Source: Candidatus Epilinea brevis
GTDB lineage: Bacteria > Chloroflexota > Anaerolineae > Epilineales > Epilineaceae
DNA: 64,000 bases
Reading direction: 5' to 3'
NCBI GenBank assembly: GCA_016710785.1
Contig: JADJUE010000002.1
Location: 372,001 to 436,000, forward strand
This document shows, piece by piece, positions 41,519 through 49,733 of this stretch (positions within the stretch are counted from its first letter, which is position 1; each line of letters begins with the position of its first letter). A model generated the notes under the pieces. The model made no database searches. It worked only from the letters and a program-made list of their open reading frames with translations, and was not told the DNA's origin. The translations under genes were made by a program, and so were the position numbers.

Positions 41519-42247
41519 CTAGAAGCAGCCGATCCCTTCGGCCTGGATCTCCTTGACGTTGTTCTTCCCGATGCCATTGATCTGGTCAACCAGGTCGTCC
41601 CATCCTGAGAACGGCCGCTTCGCGAGGATCTCGTTCGCTATCTTCTCCTCGACGTACTTGATGCGTCGCAATTCGTCGAAGCCGGCGACATTGAAATTGA
41701 CGCAACCAGGCCCTGCCGCCGCTGGCGGGGGCGCAGCCTGCTCCTGGGCAGGTGCTTGACGAGCCGCCCTGTCCGGATCCTCGCACACAACGCCGTTCCC
41801 GTTGCCATCGAGCCTGCCCGGGTTAGGTCGGTCGGCCGTCTGGTGGTATCCCCAGTACGACTGGGCAGCGGCCTGTGATGGGAACTCATTGCAGTCGCGA
41901 TCTTGCAGCGGATCGAGACTCATGTAGGCTGGCAGCGCGGTGGGCTGTACCGCAGCGACCGTTGGTGGCACCACAGTCGTCGGGATGGTCGTCGGCTCCA
42001 CAGTCGCGGTCGCCTCGTCGGTGGTGGTCGCGATGGTTGTCTCGGTTGCTCCGGGCTTCTCGGTGGAAGCGGGCCTGGTCTCGACAGGCTCGTCGGTCGC
42101 AGCGGCTGTCGTGGGCTGATCCAAACTGGTCGGCTTCTTGGCGGACTCGGGCACGCAGCGGCTACACAGCCCGCAGGACAGCAAAAGGGCGGCCAGCCCG
42201 ATGGCGGCCTTCTGGAACCTGGACATCGAGGACAGGCGCTGATTCAT
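41519..42247 (-). CDS. Exported protein with Excalibur and helix-hairpin-helix (ComEA-like) domains
   Basis: 242 aa from ATG 42247 (AGGAG 7 nt upstream). A signal or anchor helix with Cys (AAIGLAALLLSCGLCSRC) is followed by a ~90-residue Thr/Pro/Glu-rich linker and an Excalibur calcium-binding domain (DPLQDRDCNEFPSQAAAQSYWGYH...NPGRLDGNGNGVVCED). The C-terminal HhH pair (CVNFNVAGFDELRRIKYVEEKIANEILAKRPFSGWDDLVDQINGIGKNNVKEIQAEGIGCF) is of the ComEA DNA-binding type. Possibly a surface DNA-binding protein; ComEA-type function is inferred from the domain only. Confidence 0.82.
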   Translation of the reverse strand: MNQRLSSMSRFQKAAIGLAALLLSCGLCSRCVPESAKKPTSLDQPTTAAATDEPVETRPASTEKPGATETTIATTTDEATATVEPTTIPTTVVPPTVAAVQPTALPAYMSLDPLQDRDCNEFPSQAAAQSYWGYHQTADRPNPGRLDGNGNGVVCEDPDRAARQAPAQEQAAPPPAAAGPGCVNFNVAGFDELRRIKYVEEKIANEILAKRPFSGWDDLVDQINGIGKNNVKEIQAEGIGCF

Positions 42248-42434
42248 GACGGACTCCTGGTTGACACAGCTGAGTTCTGGCATGGTTCAGACTTGGCAGT
42301 CGGAAGCTATACAAAGACGTGGTCTAAGGGTCACCTCGGGGATGACGTGGTCTAGCTGACAACGTCACCTTACAAGATCCAACCGCCGCAATCGGCACAG
42401 CGTCCATACCATAGCAGGACTTGGCACGCATGTG

Positions 42435-43566
42435 CTACGGCGTAGCTGATGCGAGCACGCCTATCGTCGGTACGGCTGTTGGTGTCTCGGTTACAGCCAG
42501 GGTGGCAGAAGGTGTCGGAGTATGCGTCGGGCAACTGCTCTGCCATAGAACCTGTGGCTGAATCTCGGCACCTGACGAATCTTGGCGACGGAACAAACAG
42601 AAGTCCAGATCGGTCACGTCAGGAGCTTGGAGATCCATAGGAATGACACCGACAGCAGGGCTGAACAAGGGCGTCCCAGGTCCGTAAGAGTGACTGATCT
42701 TCACGAAGAAACAGCCCTTGACCGTAGGTAGCCACCCATACTGACCCGTGGTCGAATCCGGTGTTTGTGCAGGCATAGACGACATTGTAGACGCGTTTGC
42801 CGTGCTCGCAACAGGAGTGATTGTGGCCCACCGATCGGGAGGACTAGCTACGATACCTGAAAAGCATTCCGTACTTGTCAAATTGTGCGGTACTGCCGTG
42901 ACGATAGTTCCTTGATTCATCCTGTATAGAGTGAGCGTTACGTCCGGGATCGATGGGCCATGTTGTAGCCCTGGGTTATGGGGCATTGACAAGATGTCCT
43001 GTGCTTGCCCCCCCTGGATCGACAGGAGGGAAACCTGCTTTCTTGCTGGATGGAACGTCTCGTGACCTGATTTCTGGGGGAGCGGCCCTGTTCCCCACAT
43101 GACGACAACGTGAAAGCTTGGTAGTACGACCAAGTCGCCGGGCCGGATCAGAGACCTCAACGTTACCCACTCTCTCGAATTCTGTAGGTCGAGCCGCTGT
43201 CGCTGGGCGGAATGTCGCGCGGACCACCAGTGGTGCTGCCCAACAGAACATTTTGCCTGCGGACTTCGATCTTGTCTTCGACCTCCAAAGCCGTATTGTC
43301 GGGGTTCTTGACGAAGACGGTAACGAGAATCCGTCCGTGTTCGAAATCTGAGAACAGAACTGCGCTTGCGGGGGGGACTCAGGAAAGTCCAGATCTCCAG
43401 TTGCCGGATCACCGCAATTCGCTGTCCCATCGCCAGGTACAAGGCCCAATGCCTGGTCGTTTGCAGGCGGCTCAGTCGCGCATGCCAATGTCATGGCACA
43501 GGTTCCGGCCATTACAACCAGGGTCGCGACCTTATGAAGCCGTTGGATGGACAGTCCGAGAGTCAT
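42435..43566 (-). pseudogene. Lipoprotein gene coupled to the NACHT-FGE gene, split by two frame changes
   Basis: The ATG at 43566 overlaps the NACHT-FGE stop (ATGA). Frame 1 gives a lipoprotein signal (KVATLVVMAGTCAMTLACATEPP) and GLVPGDGTANCGDPATGDLDFPESPPQAQFCS. A second frame continues DFEHGRILVTVFVKNPDNTALEVEDKIEVRRQNVLLGSTTGGPRDIPP. A third frame, entered at a GAGAGAG tract near 43165, gives WVTLRSLIRPGDLVVLPSFHVVVMWG...PTHTPTPSATLAVTETPTA to the stop at 42435. The pieces make one sensible ~375-aa exported protein, so this is a doubly frameshifted gene or assembly error. Moderate GC. Family unknown. Confidence 0.65.
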
Positions 43567-46427
43567 GTCTCTGCTCCTCGCTGGGCTGATGGCACAAGAC
43601 CGGTTGATGTTGAGTGCTCGACTAACTCAAGTCGGAGACCGTCAGTGCTCGATCGACTGGTTGAGATCACGTGGATGCGACAGGAGAGTCTTACATCGAT
43701 CTCCCCCAAACAAAATCCGCCACCTCGCGTAACCAGGCGAACACGATTGACATCGCTTGAGGTGAGCACATCTGCGAGGAGATGTTGAGGATACTCAGAA
43801 AAGATGGAACTGGTCCATTCGGAACAGTTTCCCATCATATCCGCTGCCTTGTTGCTGCGTTCACAGCACACGGCCGCGACTGGTGTTGTCGTTCCGACAT
43901 GGAGTTCTTGAGAATTGACCAATCCGCAACTTGAGGTCGATACATCTGCTTCCTCTGGCATCAAAGAGACGCGAGCGGCTGCTTCCCAATTGACTTCCGA
44001 AGGTAGTCGAAACTGCATCTTGCTCTGGTGACTCAGCCAAGCGGCATAGGCACGTCCCTCAAACCAGCACACGCCAACAACCGGTCGAGTGTTACTGGTG
44101 AATTGCTGACTCTTCCAGAATCGCGGAGCGGTGTATGGACCATCTGGGGCAGTCATGGCAAGTAGATCCTTCTGAAGTGAGTTCCTATCCTTAGTAAGAT
44201 ATGACGTCATACGCGAAAACTGCTTGGTATCGATCGTTCCCTGAGTCAATAGTTCTCCCAGCAGTGAAGGCAACGCCTTGCACCGATCGTACATGTCCAA
44301 TGTGTTGATGATTCGACCATCCACCAAGCGCCCGTCTCTCCATGACACTGCCGCCTCCCCCACCCACCATCGCTCGTCCTCATACCCCCCCGCCTTGATG
44401 AAGCACGCGTATTCCGCGTTCGTCACCGGGAACTGCCCGATCCAGAACGCGTCCAGCCATATCTGGTGCTCGGGCGCCTCCTCGGGGTAGATGCCCTCGT
44501 CGCTACCGATCGTGTAGTTGCCAGCCGGCACCCGCACCATCGGCGGCAGCAAGTACTCCACCCCCTCCGCGCTCACGCAGCGCTTGAAGCGCGGGTCCCC
44601 CAGTTCGCCCAAGGCTTCCCCCGCCGCGATCCGAGCGCGCAGATCCGCCTTTGCATCGCGGCTGCGGTTGACCAAGGACCAGCGAAGCCGCTCCTTCACC
44701 GGCTCCGTCACCTTGCTCTCCGGCTGCGCCGCGCAGCGGCCCGCCAGCGGCAGGTTCCTGTCCGCCAGCTGCTCGACGAAGGCGTCCTGGTCCGCAGTCA
44801 TCGCGCTCGCCAGCAGCATCGTCTCCTCCCAGCCCGTTGCGCTCAGGGGCGGCAACGGTTCCGCCGGGGCCAGGCTGGCGATCTGCTCCGCCACCGTCGG
44901 GCTGATGCGGTCCGCGCGCCATTCGCTGGTTGCCAGGTCAGCGCGCGGCGCGTCGGCCAGCTTGCGGGCGGCGAAGTACTCCTGCAGCAGTTGGTGCCGG
45001 AAATGCAGCTCGTCCTTGCTGCGCTCCTGGTCGAGAACGCCCAGGTCGCAGCCGGCCAGCAGCACCGCCTCCGCATGTTCCACCGGCAGCGTTGCTTCCA
45101 ACAGGTCCAGGGCCGTGTCGTAGGGCAACCGGATCTGAGCCGCTTCCGTGGAGCCGCGATTGTCCTGCATGACGTAAGCCAGGTCCGCCAATTGCGGAAA
45201 GAGACCGCTGCCCGGCAGATCGAAGGGACGCGGCCATTGCCGCAGGTCCAGGATGCGCTGGCGGTCGCGGCTGGAGAGCAGGCTGCCCGACAGGAAGCGC
45301 CGGTTGCCCCCCTGCACTTCGTTGCGCAGGGCGCCGCGGATGAAGCTGGAGAACAGCGCCGCCCGGCCCGTGGGCACATGGCGTTGGCGTTCCGCCTGCA
45401 GGGCCAGCATGCGCAGCAAGAAGGGCGTGCGCAGCAGTCCCAGCTGCGGCTGGTCCTGGAGCGATGCCCATACCCGGTCAGCCTGCCGTGGGCAGTAGGT
45501 GCCCAGGAAGGCCTGGACCTTGTCGTTGTCCAAGGGCTCGATGCGCAGCTGCGGCACCGCCAGGTCCTTCGAGGACAGCGGCGCCGAGTAGTCCAGGCTG
45601 CGGCAGCTGAAGACCACCCGGTTGCCCGGCAGCCGCGCCGCCAGGTCCGCCACGAAGGCCTGCCAGCGGCCCACCCGTGCCAGGTAGCCGTCCGCGTTAC
45701 GGTGCGGCATCTCGTTGACCGCGTCCAGCAGCAAGGTCACCCGCTGCTCGGCCAGCAGCGTCGGCATTGGCGGCAGGTCTGGATGCTCCGCCGCCCACCC
45801 GGATGCCAGCCAGGTCAGGGGAGGCGCCGCGAAGTCGTCGTCGCGGCTGCCATAGCGGCTCAGCGGGACGAAGACCGAAATCCGCTCTGTGGCGCCCCGC
45901 AGTCCGTCCAGCATCATCCGCAATTCGTGATGCCTGAGGAGCGTGCTCTTGCCCGCGCCCGGCGCGGCCAGCACCACGAAGGCCGGGTCCGGCTGCTCCG
46001 CCAAGGCTGCGTCCAGACTCTGGTAGCGCCGCTCCTGTAGCCGCCAGCGCTCCGTCGGCGCGTCTTCGCCCAGGTCGATCAAGAGCGACAGGTCCACGAA
46101 GCGCTCGTCCAGCTGGTAGCGCTCGTCCGACCACAGCAGCGCCTGGCGCAGGCGGTACAGGTCCAGGCTGTCCCAGCTGCGGCCCAGGATCAGCCGCCGC
46201 TCCGCCGCTTCCAGAGCCAGGGCGTCCGGGCGGTCGGCAGCCAGGGCCGCCTTGACCCGCTGCAGGATCGCCTCCGCCTCCGCCCGCTGCGCTGCATCCG
46301 GTGATAGCGGGGGCGGAACATCCGGGCCCGGCAGGCCGCGGCGCGCCTCCAGCTCGGCGGCCTTCAGCGCCTGGCCTAGCAACGCGACCCCCGCCTTCTG
46401 GCGTCGCCAGAACGTGGGCCGGGCCAT
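43563..46427 (-). CDS. NACHT NTPase fused to formylglycine-generating-enzyme-like (SUMF1) domain
   Basis: 954 aa as an open frame. The NACHT module has Walker A FVVLAAPGAGKSTLLRHHE (near residue 157), a Walker B-like VTLLLDAVNEMP and VVFSCRS, followed by winged-helix/helical regions. The C-terminal ~270 residues are an FGE/SUMF1-type C-type-lectin fold (MVRVPAGNYTIGSDEGIYPEEAPEHQIWLDAFWIGQFPVTNAEYACFI...MGNCSEW...RGGGFC...VRLSCR). True N-terminal residues lie upstream in another frame (to 46825). GC drops sharply around 44.33 kb within the FGE part. STAND NTPases with such ends are suspected defence or signalling switches; the effector is unclear. Confidence 0.85.
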   Translation of the reverse strand: MARPTFWRRQKAGVALLGQALKAAELEARRGLPGPDVPPPLSPDAAQRAEAEAILQRVKAALAADRPDALALEAAERRLILGRSWDSLDLYRLRQALLWSDERYQLDERFVDLSLLIDLGEDAPTERWRLQERRYQSLDAALAEQPDPAFVVLAAPGAGKSTLLRHHELRMMLDGLRGATERISVFVPLSRYGSRDDDFAAPPLTWLASGWAAEHPDLPPMPTLLAEQRVTLLLDAVNEMPHRNADGYLARVGRWQAFVADLAARLPGNRVVFSCRSLDYSAPLSSKDLAVPQLRIEPLDNDKVQAFLGTYCPRQADRVWASLQDQPQLGLLRTPFLLRMLALQAERQRHVPTGRAALFSSFIRGALRNEVQGGNRRFLSGSLLSSRDRQRILDLRQWPRPFDLPGSGLFPQLADLAYVMQDNRGSTEAAQIRLPYDTALDLLEATLPVEHAEAVLLAGCDLGVLDQERSKDELHFRHQLLQEYFAARKLADAPRADLATSEWRADRISPTVAEQIASLAPAEPLPPLSATGWEETMLLASAMTADQDAFVEQLADRNLPLAGRCAAQPESKVTEPVKERLRWSLVNRSRDAKADLRARIAAGEALGELGDPRFKRCVSAEGVEYLLPPMVRVPAGNYTIGSDEGIYPEEAPEHQIWLDAFWIGQFPVTNAEYACFIKAGGYEDERWWVGEAAVSWRDGRLVDGRIINTLDMYDRCKALPSLLGELLTQGTIDTKQFSRMTSYLTKDRNSLQKDLLAMTAPDGPYTAPRFWKSQQFTSNTRPVVGVCWFEGRAYAAWLSHQSKMQFRLPSEVNWEAAARVSLMPEEADVSTSSCGLVNSQELHVGTTTPVAAVCCERSNKAADMMGNCSEWTSSIFSEYPQHLLADVLTSSDVNRVRLVTRGGGFCLGEIDVRLSCRIHVISTSRSSTDGLRLELVEHSTSTGLVPSAQRGAET

Positions 46428-46471
46428 CCCCGCAACCTGCTGCAGGGCGTCGACCGAGGGGGCCTCGTCGC

Positions 46472-46825
46472 TCAGGAAGCGGTACCAGACCGCGCTCCAG
46501 GCCTGCGGACCGCGTGGTCGCCGCGGAAGTCGGCCGCCGGATCGGCCGGGAAGCGGTCCGCTTCCATCGGCGGGCGGCTGCCGTTCACCAGGCCCCGCGC
46601 CTGGCAGAGGCCCGTCCAGGTCAGGTCGCGCAGCAGCTCGCGCAGCATCGCCGCACGTTCCGCACGGCCGTCGCGCAGCCCCTTGCGGCGCAGGCCGTCC
46701 GTGACCGCCGCCAGCTGCAGGATCGCGCCGCGCGGCTCTCTTTTGCGCGTGCGAAGGTCGCGCAGCGCCGTCACCAGCGCGACGTGGTCGATCGATGTCA
46801 GGTCAGGCAGGTGGTGACCCGGCAT
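46472..46825 (-). pseudogene. 5' part of the NACHT-FGE gene in a shifted frame
   Basis: From ATG 46825: MPGHHLPDLTSIDHVALVTALRDLRTRKREPRGAILQLAAVTDGLRRKGL...LVNGSRPPMEADRFPADPAADFRGDHAVRR. The main frame extends upstream as GPQAWSAVWYRFLSDEAPSVDALQQVAGMARPTFWRRQ, so a single frame change near 46500-46515 would join both into one ~1087-aa protein. Either a genuine inactivating frameshift or a sequence error. The helical segment resembles the N-terminus of the STAND protein at 52.7 kb. Confidence 0.65.
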
Positions 46826-47121
46826 GCGGCGTTCGTTTCCCCCAAGCGCCCTTTGGGCGCTGTCCCCCGGTGGCCGCGAAGGGCGGGTCGTGAAGGTCGA
46901 CCCGCGGCCGCGCGACCGCTGTCGGGACAGCATAACACCAAAATCCGCCCACGCGGAACGAAAATCGGACCGAAACCGGGGAACGCGCGCCGTCGCCACC
47001 TCGCCAGGTTGAAACATCCGTGAAAGAAAGCGCCTGTTTCGGGCCAGCGCCGCCCGCCATACTGGCTCCATGTACAGCGCGCTGCTCCTTCGACCCGCTC
47101 ACCGAGAAAGGACAGGTCTAC

Positions 47122-47301
47122 ATGGACACCTTACAGGCCCGGCAACGCATCGCCGGTGCAATCGCCGAGCTGCTCAGCAGGCCTGGCCTGCAGCGGCTCG
47201 TGGAGCTGGCCAACTGCCATCAACCGCCCTCCCAGACCATTCGCCTGACCGGGCATTGGAACCCCGATGCCCGGCGCTGGGACTTCAACGTGCGCTTCTA
47301 G
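47122..47301 (+). CDS. Small hypothetical protein divergent from NACHT-FGE gene
   Basis: 59 aa, MDTLQARQRIAGAIAELLSRPGLQRLVELANCHQPPSQTIRLTGHWNPDARRWDFNVRF. GAAAGGACAGG precedes the ATG at 47122; the frame opens earlier but without a good start. A helix followed by two beta strands is plausible. No family recognised. Confidence 0.5.
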   Translation: MDTLQARQRIAGAIAELLSRPGLQRLVELANCHQPPSQTIRLTGHWNPDARRWDFNVRF

Positions 47302-47500
47302 GCGTGCTTTGGAGGGACTTGGAGAGTAGCCGGGGGTGTACTGGGGAGTCGCTCAGGGCACCTTGGGCCACGGGTCTATACGGATTCTAGCCGCCATTCG
47401 GAAGGCGCCTTCCGACCAGGATCCCCGGCCTTGGCCCGGCCGCGGATCAACCGCTTTCTCCTTCTCTTGCACTGAAAGTCCATCACAGGAGCTGAATACC

Positions 47501-48079
47501 ATGACCACCACGACGCGCCTCGCGCTCGCCGCCAGGCCGGGCCTTGCCCATCGCCGGACCACGAAGCTGGCCATGCCCGTCACGGCCGCCGCCATCGCCA
47601 TCGTCTGCGCCCTGCAGCCCGGCCACAGCGGCCCCGCGCCGGTGGGGGCCCAGCAGGATCCTACGCCCACCCCGCTGCCCACCCTGAGCGGCAGCTCGCT
47701 GCCCTACATCCAGCCCGGTATTCCGCGTCCCGAGCCCGTGGGCATCGTGTTCCAGGACGACTCCAGCGACCAGACCTGCAGCCAGGACCTCGGTGAGGGG
47801 GCCGTCCAGGGGGTCATGGTGCGGCTCAAGGACGGCTCCGGCGTGATCCTGCGCCAGCAGCTGACCAACAGCTACGGCCTCTACGACCTGCAGGACTCCC
47901 AGGCTGCCTTGAGCAGCGGCAGCTACACCCTGGACATCGTCCCGCCCTCCGGCAGCGGGCTCAGCTTCCGCTGCGCCCGGCCCGGCACCGCCAACCCCGC
48001 GGTGCAGCAGAGCCCCATCGCCATCCAGTCGCCCGGCCTCGTGCCGGATGACCTCCTCGTGAACATCGGTGTCAACTGA
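47501..48079 (+). CDS. Secreted protein with SdrD-B/Cna-B-like beta domain
   Basis: 192 aa from ATG 47501 (AGGAG 8 nt upstream). A signal peptide (LAMPVTAAAIAIVCALQPGHSGPAPVGAQ) and a short PTPTPLPTL linker precede a beta-sandwich-like domain (PVGIVFQDDSSDQTCSQDLGEGAVQGVMVRLKDGSGVILRQQLTNSYGLYDLQ...GSYTLDIVPPSGSG), resembling SdrD-B/Cna-B repeats. Single-domain, probably surface or extracellular. Confidence 0.72.
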   Translation: MTTTTRLALAARPGLAHRRTTKLAMPVTAAAIAIVCALQPGHSGPAPVGAQQDPTPTPLPTLSGSSLPYIQPGIPRPEPVGIVFQDDSSDQTCSQDLGEGAVQGVMVRLKDGSGVILRQQLTNSYGLYDLQDSQAALSSGSYTLDIVPPSGSGLSFRCARPGTANPAVQQSPIAIQSPGLVPDDLLVNIGVN

Positions 48080-48109
48080 CCCCTGGCTCAGCCAGGACCC
48101 GTACCTACC

Positions 48110-48245
48110 TTGTACTGAACCCACCTTGAACCTAGCCCACTTGAACCGAGCCCGCATGAACTGAACCCGCGTGAGTCGAACCCGGATCGTTTCGCAGACA
48201 GCCGCTTTGCATACAACCGTTCTGCAGACAGCCGCGTCGGGCCAG
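48110..48245. repeat. Degenerate 15-bp tandem repeat (pentapeptide-like period)
   Basis: A 15-bp period is visible: TTGAACCTAGCCCAC, TTGAACCGAGCCCGC, ATGAACTGAACCCGC, GTGAGTCGAACCCGG, then TCGCAGACAGCCGCT/TCTGCAGACAGCCGC-type units. On the minus strand every frame gives five-residue periodicity (for example HAGSV HAGSV QVGSV). It lies between the convergent secreted-protein and permease genes. Confidence 0.75.
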
Positions 48246-48268
48246 AGGGCCGCGCGGCTGTCCGCGCG

Positions 48269-49630
48269 TCAGCGGGCCTGGCGACGGAACAGCATCGCGT
48301 GCACGGGGATGCCCGCCGCCACCACCGCCGTGCCCAGCAAGGCCTGCATGGGGTCGTGGCCCGCCAGCAGCACCAGCAGCACCACCACCAGCAGCAGGTA
48401 CAGGAGCGGTGTGAGGGGGTAGCCCGGCGTGAGGTAGGCCGGCGCCGGGCCGCCGCGGCGGCGCAATACGAAGAGCGCGGCCGCCGTCAGGCCCAGGAAG
48501 ACCACCGTGATGAAGATGAAGTAGGCCAGCACCTGGTCGAAGCGCCCCAGGGCTACCAGCACGCAGGCCAGCAGCGCCTGGATGGCGATGGCCCGCGCGG
48601 GGGTGCCGAAGCGCTCGTGCGGACGCCCGAAGGATGGCAGGAACAAGCCGTCGCGGGCCATGGCGTAGGTCACGCGGGGGGCGGCCATCAGCAAGCCGGC
48701 CAGGCTGCTCAGCACCGAGACCATGACGATGACCGCGAAGATCAGCCCGCCCGAAGCGCCGAAGAGCAGGGTGCCCGCCTGGGCGACGAAGGCCTCGCCG
48801 GAATCCGCCTGTTGGGGCGCGACCAGGTAGATGAACACCGCGCTGGTCACGATGTAGATCACGGTCACCAGGCTCACCCCCAGCACCAAGGCCCGCGGCA
48901 TGTTGCGGGCCGGATCGCGCAGCTCGCCCGTCAGCTTGCTGACATCCCACCAGCCGCCGAAGGCGAAGAAGGCGCCCACCACCCCCCCGGCCATGGCCCC
49001 GAAGAGCGAGCCGGCCTCCGGCGGGCGGGCCACGAAGGGCGTGAAGTGTCCCAGGTCGCCCAGCCGCAGGCCCAGGGCCATGAGGGCGATGAAGGCCAGG
49101 AAGGCCACCTTGAGCACCGTCAAGCCGCGCACGACACCCGCGCTCTGGCGGGTGCCGACGATGTTGAGCCCGGCCACGATCAAGATGGCCGCCATCGCCG
49201 CGGCCTTGGCCGCCGCCGGTCCCATGGGAACGACATAACCCAGGTAGCTGCTGAAACCCATGCCCAGGGCAGCGGTGATGCCCGGGTCCATCACCAACAA
49301 CGCCATCCAGCCGTAGAGAAAGGCCGTGCGTTCGCCGAAGGCCTCGCGCAGGTAGACGTAGGCGCCGCCGGCGGCGGGGAAGCGGGCGGCCAGCTCGCCG
49401 TAGCAGAGCGCGCCGCAGAGGGCCATGAGGGCCATGATCAGCCAGACCAGCAGCAGCCAGAAGGGGGCGCCCAGGTCGCGCGCCATGCCGGCGGGTGTCA
49501 GGAAGATGCCCACCCCGATCGTCTCGCCGATGATGACGGCCACCGCGGCGCTGAGGCCCAGCTGCCGGGCGAGGGCGGCGGGCGGGGCGGCGGGCGGCTG
49601 GGCGGGCGGGGCGGCGTGATCGGGGTTCAT
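48269..49630 (-). CDS. APC-superfamily amino acid permease
   Basis: 453 aa from ATG 49630 (GGAG 8 nt upstream; an earlier ATG at 49663 has less support). About 12 membrane helices; the first carries the APC signature LGLSAAVAVIIGETIGVGIFLTPAGMA and GALCYGELAARFPAAGGAYVYLREAFG. Helix 6-like FFAFGGWWDVSKLTGELRDPARNMPRAL is also typical. Imports amino acids or related compounds; the substrate is not predictable here. Confidence 0.93.
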   Translation of the reverse strand: MNPDHAAPPAQPPAAPPAALARQLGLSAAVAVIIGETIGVGIFLTPAGMARDLGAPFWLLLVWLIMALMALCGALCYGELAARFPAAGGAYVYLREAFGERTAFLYGWMALLVMDPGITAALGMGFSSYLGYVVPMGPAAAKAAAMAAILIVAGLNIVGTRQSAGVVRGLTVLKVAFLAFIALMALGLRLGDLGHFTPFVARPPEAGSLFGAMAGGVVGAFFAFGGWWDVSKLTGELRDPARNMPRALVLGVSLVTVIYIVTSAVFIYLVAPQQADSGEAFVAQAGTLLFGASGGLIFAVIVMVSVLSSLAGLLMAAPRVTYAMARDGLFLPSFGRPHERFGTPARAIAIQALLACVLVALGRFDQVLAYFIFITVVFLGLTAAALFVLRRRGGPAPAYLTPGYPLTPLLYLLLVVVLLVLLAGHDPMQALLGTAVVAAGIPVHAMLFRRQAR

Positions 49631-49733
49631 GGCCGGGCTCCTGATGCTGGTCGAGGGATGCATCCTGGGAGCATAACGGGGCGCGGAGGTCCTGTCTGTA
49701 AGGGAAAGCCCGCATGGGGGCAGGGGGCTCTCC

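Noticed and set aside
43563..44600. Diversity-generating retroelement variable region in the FGE domain
   Set aside because: FGE/C-type-lectin ends are typical targets, but no reverse transcriptase or template repeat is visible in the window.
48165..48185. tRNA-like GAGTCGAACCC motif
   Set aside because: It is part of the 15-bp tandem repeat; no acceptor or anticodon stems can be folded around it.
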